In this document: positions 15,045 through 16,256 of the stretch, one piece after another
Numbering within the stretch: the first letter of the stretch is position 1
How the letters are laid out: each line of letters begins with the position of its first letter
DNA from: Archaeoglobus sp. JdFR-24
GTDB taxonomy: Archaea; Halobacteriota; Archaeoglobi; Archaeoglobales; Archaeoglobaceae
Assembly (NCBI GenBank): GCA_002011215.1
Contig: MTML01000087.1
Coordinates: forward strand, 1-16,256
Direction of reading: 5' to 3'
DNA: 16,256 bases
Notes under the pieces: generated by a model
Databases searched by the model: none
Told to the model about the DNA's origin: nothing
Seen by the model: the letters and a program-made list of their open reading frames with translations, nothing else
Translations under genes and position numbers: made by a program

Positions 15045-15350
15045 TTACGGATTCTCAATAATCTCTTCTGGTTTGTAATGTCTGTAAAGTTTATCGAGAA
15101 AAACTTCAAAATCCAGTTTGTTCAGAATGTTCCAGTCAAACTGTTCCGCTTCCCTCACCTCTATATAAAGAGCATTGGACGGGCAAACTGCGATGCATGA
15201 TCCAAATCCATCACAGAGCTTTTCATCTTTGAGTTTTGCCTTATCATCTTCCATCTCCAGAGCACCAGTAGGGCAGGAGTTTATACATCTTCCACAACCA
15301 ATACAGAGATCTGGATCGATAGATATTATCATTCTCTCTGTTTTTTTCAT
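15045..15350 (-). CDS. Two-cluster ferredoxin-like protein
   Basis: A 101-residue electron-transfer protein. The first cluster motif is canonical, CIGCGRCINSCP (C16, C19, C22, C26). The second is CDGFGSCIAVCP (C46, C52, C56), where the middle Cys of CxxCxxC is replaced by F49, leaving only three cysteines there. It may therefore carry a [3Fe-4S] or a differently ligated cluster. CDG-x-G-x-C followed by a REAE segment is familiar from larger 4Fe-4S proteins in anaerobes, in which a further domain with ADC and MEVPCC motifs is fused at the C-terminus. Here that domain is encoded separately, just upstream in transcription (15420-15899). The two products likely work together, though the reaction is unknown. 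Confidence 0.87.
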   Translation of the reverse strand: MKKTERMIISIDPDLCIGCGRCINSCPTGALEMEDDKAKLKDEKLCDGFGSCIAVCPSNALYIEVREAEQFDWNILNKLDFEVFLDKLYRHYKPEEIIENP

Positions 15351-15419
15351 TTTCTCACAGCTCCTGATCTATTTTGAAATTATATGAAATTCCTATATTC
15401 CATCCGGATGACCTGATGT

Positions 15420-15899
15420 TTACATTCCTCTGTGAGCTTTTATTTCTGCCTCTACCATTTTGTCATCCACTTTTCCCGAATAGGGTTCCACATCTCCATT
15501 AACCCTCACTATGTATTTTCTAATCTCTATATCTCCTTTATCATCCCTTTCAGCTTCAGCCTTCTCAATCATCATGTGAATGGCATGACAACAGGGAACC
15601 TCCATTGTGTAAACATCCACCGTCTTAGCCACACATTCTCTGAATATGAGTTTCAGTTTCTCGAACACTCTCTTCGGGTCTTCAAGTATGGGGCAACCAA
15701 TTATAATGGACTCCTCTCCAAATCTCTTCACGAGGTCTTTGTGTACTAATAAAGCACAGTCTGCTGCGATAGTAAGTTTTTCATCCTGCATGAAGGGTGC
15801 CTTGGGATGTACCAACAATATTTTTAATGGCCATTGTTTCATACTTCGAGTGTGTTCCATAGGGGTTATGTAGCTTTTCCCTAATATTTTAGCTGCCAT
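15420..15899 (-). CDS. Partner of the ferredoxin (ADC...MEVPCC domain), unknown function
   Basis: A 159-residue protein resembling the C-terminal half of the fused 4Fe-4S proteins mentioned for the ferredoxin gene. It shows KQWPLKILLVHPKAPFMQDE, then LTIAADCALLVH, IIIGCPILED and YTMEVPCCHAIHMM. The cysteines in ADC, GCP and PCC suggest metal or cluster binding. I chose ATG 15899 because AAGGTGAT (15912-15919) lies about 12 nt upstream; GTG at 15917 inside that ribosome binding site is the longer alternative (165 aa). It is followed 69 nt later by the ferredoxin gene, so order is reversed relative to the fused family. The biochemical role is not known to me. Confidence 0.78.
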   Translation of the reverse strand: MAAKILGKSYITPMEHTRSMKQWPLKILLVHPKAPFMQDEKLTIAADCALLVHKDLVKRFGEESIIIGCPILEDPKRVFEKLKLIFRECVAKTVDVYTMEVPCCHAIHMMIEKAEAERDDKGDIEIRKYIVRVNGDVEPYSGKVDDKMVEAEIKAHRGM

Positions 15900-15932
15900 T
15901 GTATCGTCGTTTATCACCTTATATCGCCTTGC

Positions 15933-16106
15933 TTATCCAACAGGTTCGGGATTGAGACCACTTGGTGTTCTCATGGCATTAAAAACGGCAATTAAGGAAA
16001 CTCCAACATCCGCAAAAACGGCCTCCCATGGCGATACCATATCCGCTCTGGCAATAGAAGGTGCATCAATCGAGAACTTTGTTATCATCAGTAAAAATTG
16101 AATTAC
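15933..16106 (-). pseudogene. C-terminal remnant of a metal-transporting P-type ATPase
   Basis: An open stretch ending at TAA 15933-15935 encodes SPWEAVFADVGVSLIAVFNA followed by MR. This is the last transmembrane segment of heavy-metal P1B-type ATPases (ZntA/CadA/CopB group, WxAVxADVGVxLLVxLNAxR). The catalytic DKTGT, ATP-binding and metal-binding parts are absent. The frame begins directly at the stop of the neighbouring regulator gene, so the rest of the gene has been lost. A start at ATG 16088 would give only 51 residues. Expression as a small membrane peptide is possible but unlikely. Confidence 0.6.
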
Positions 16107-16256
16107 TCATAGAGGCGAGGAAGTTGAGCTGAACTTACCTCCCTCCCTGTTTCTTTCACCACCAATCCACTCGCTGAGATAGACCTTGTATGTCTTCCCG
16201 AATTTCTCCCTTACGATCAGATCTCTCTCCTCGAGCTTCTTCATGATCATCGAAAT
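16107..16256 (-). CDS. Winged-helix transcriptional regulator, C-terminal part (cut by window edge)
   Basis: An open frame from the right edge to TGA at 16107-16109. It reads SMIMKKLEERDLIVREKFGK followed by TYKVYLSEW, the recognition helix and wing of a MarR/ArsR-like winged helix, then a polar Gly/Ser-rich tail. The N-terminus lies outside the window, so family and ligand cannot be fixed. Its position next to a metal P-type ATPase remnant would suit a metal-responsive regulator, but this is only context. Confidence 0.65.
   Translation of the reverse strand: MSMIMKKLEERDLIVREKFGKTYKVYLSEWIGGERNREGGKFSSTSSPL

Noticed and set aside
1..16256. CRISPR array, insertion sequence or rRNA gene
   Set aside because: I found no regularly spaced repeats, no transposase frame and no rRNA-like sequence.

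Overview
The window looks like chromosomal DNA of a euryarchaeon, most likely of the Archaeoglobales. The evidence is an archaeal proteasome beta subunit start at the left edge, an archaeal-type 2-amino-3,7-dideoxy-D-threo-hept-6-ulosonate (ADH) synthase, a tRNA-Ser gene with a bulge-helix-bulge intron, TATA-type promoters, and GGAGGTGA-like ribosome binding sites. The lineage call is an inference from these families; no 16S gene is present.

Layout. 1-157 (-) is the N-terminus of a proteasome beta subunit, divergent from an ADH synthase gene (285-1085, +). A tRNA-Ser(CGA) with a 12-nt intron follows (1315-1408), then a VapBC-type toxin-antitoxin pair (1569-2166).

The most interesting part is a visibly AT-rich island at about 2340-5820. 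It holds a tiny, easily missed gene of 37 codons (2507-2620) with a Cys/Gly-rich C-terminus. Next come a radical SAM enzyme with a putative N-terminal recognition domain (2679-4166) and, overlapping it by 4 nt, a fused-domain ABC exporter (4163-5821). Together they form a complete candidate RiPP (ribosomally made, radical-SAM-modified peptide) cassette: precursor, maturase, exporter. A frameshifted gene fragment (5814-6174, -) converges on the exporter.

6369-13031 is a nickel/peptide-type ABC importer locus split into two convergent arms. The two ATPases (6749-8588, +) face the substrate-binding lipoprotein and two permeases (13031 to 9661, -). A TIM-barrel sugar-phosphate isomerase-like gene and the decayed tail of an archaeal ATPase lie between the arms. 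A small helical protein with a HxxxHxxxH face (6369-6560, -) is divergent from the ATPases. A nucleoside-recognition/Gate membrane protein (13185-14093, +) is divergent from the binding protein.

The right end holds minus-strand genes: a class I methyltransferase whose conserved-looking N-terminal extension lacks an ordinary start codon, a two-cluster ferredoxin, and a protein resembling the C-terminal half of a family in which that ferredoxin is normally fused. These are followed by the C-terminal remnant of a metal P-type ATPase and the end of a winged-helix regulator that runs off the window. Metal handling (nickel import, Fe-S protein, P-type ATPase remnant) recurs in the right half. At least three decayed gene pieces show that this is a region of gene turnover.
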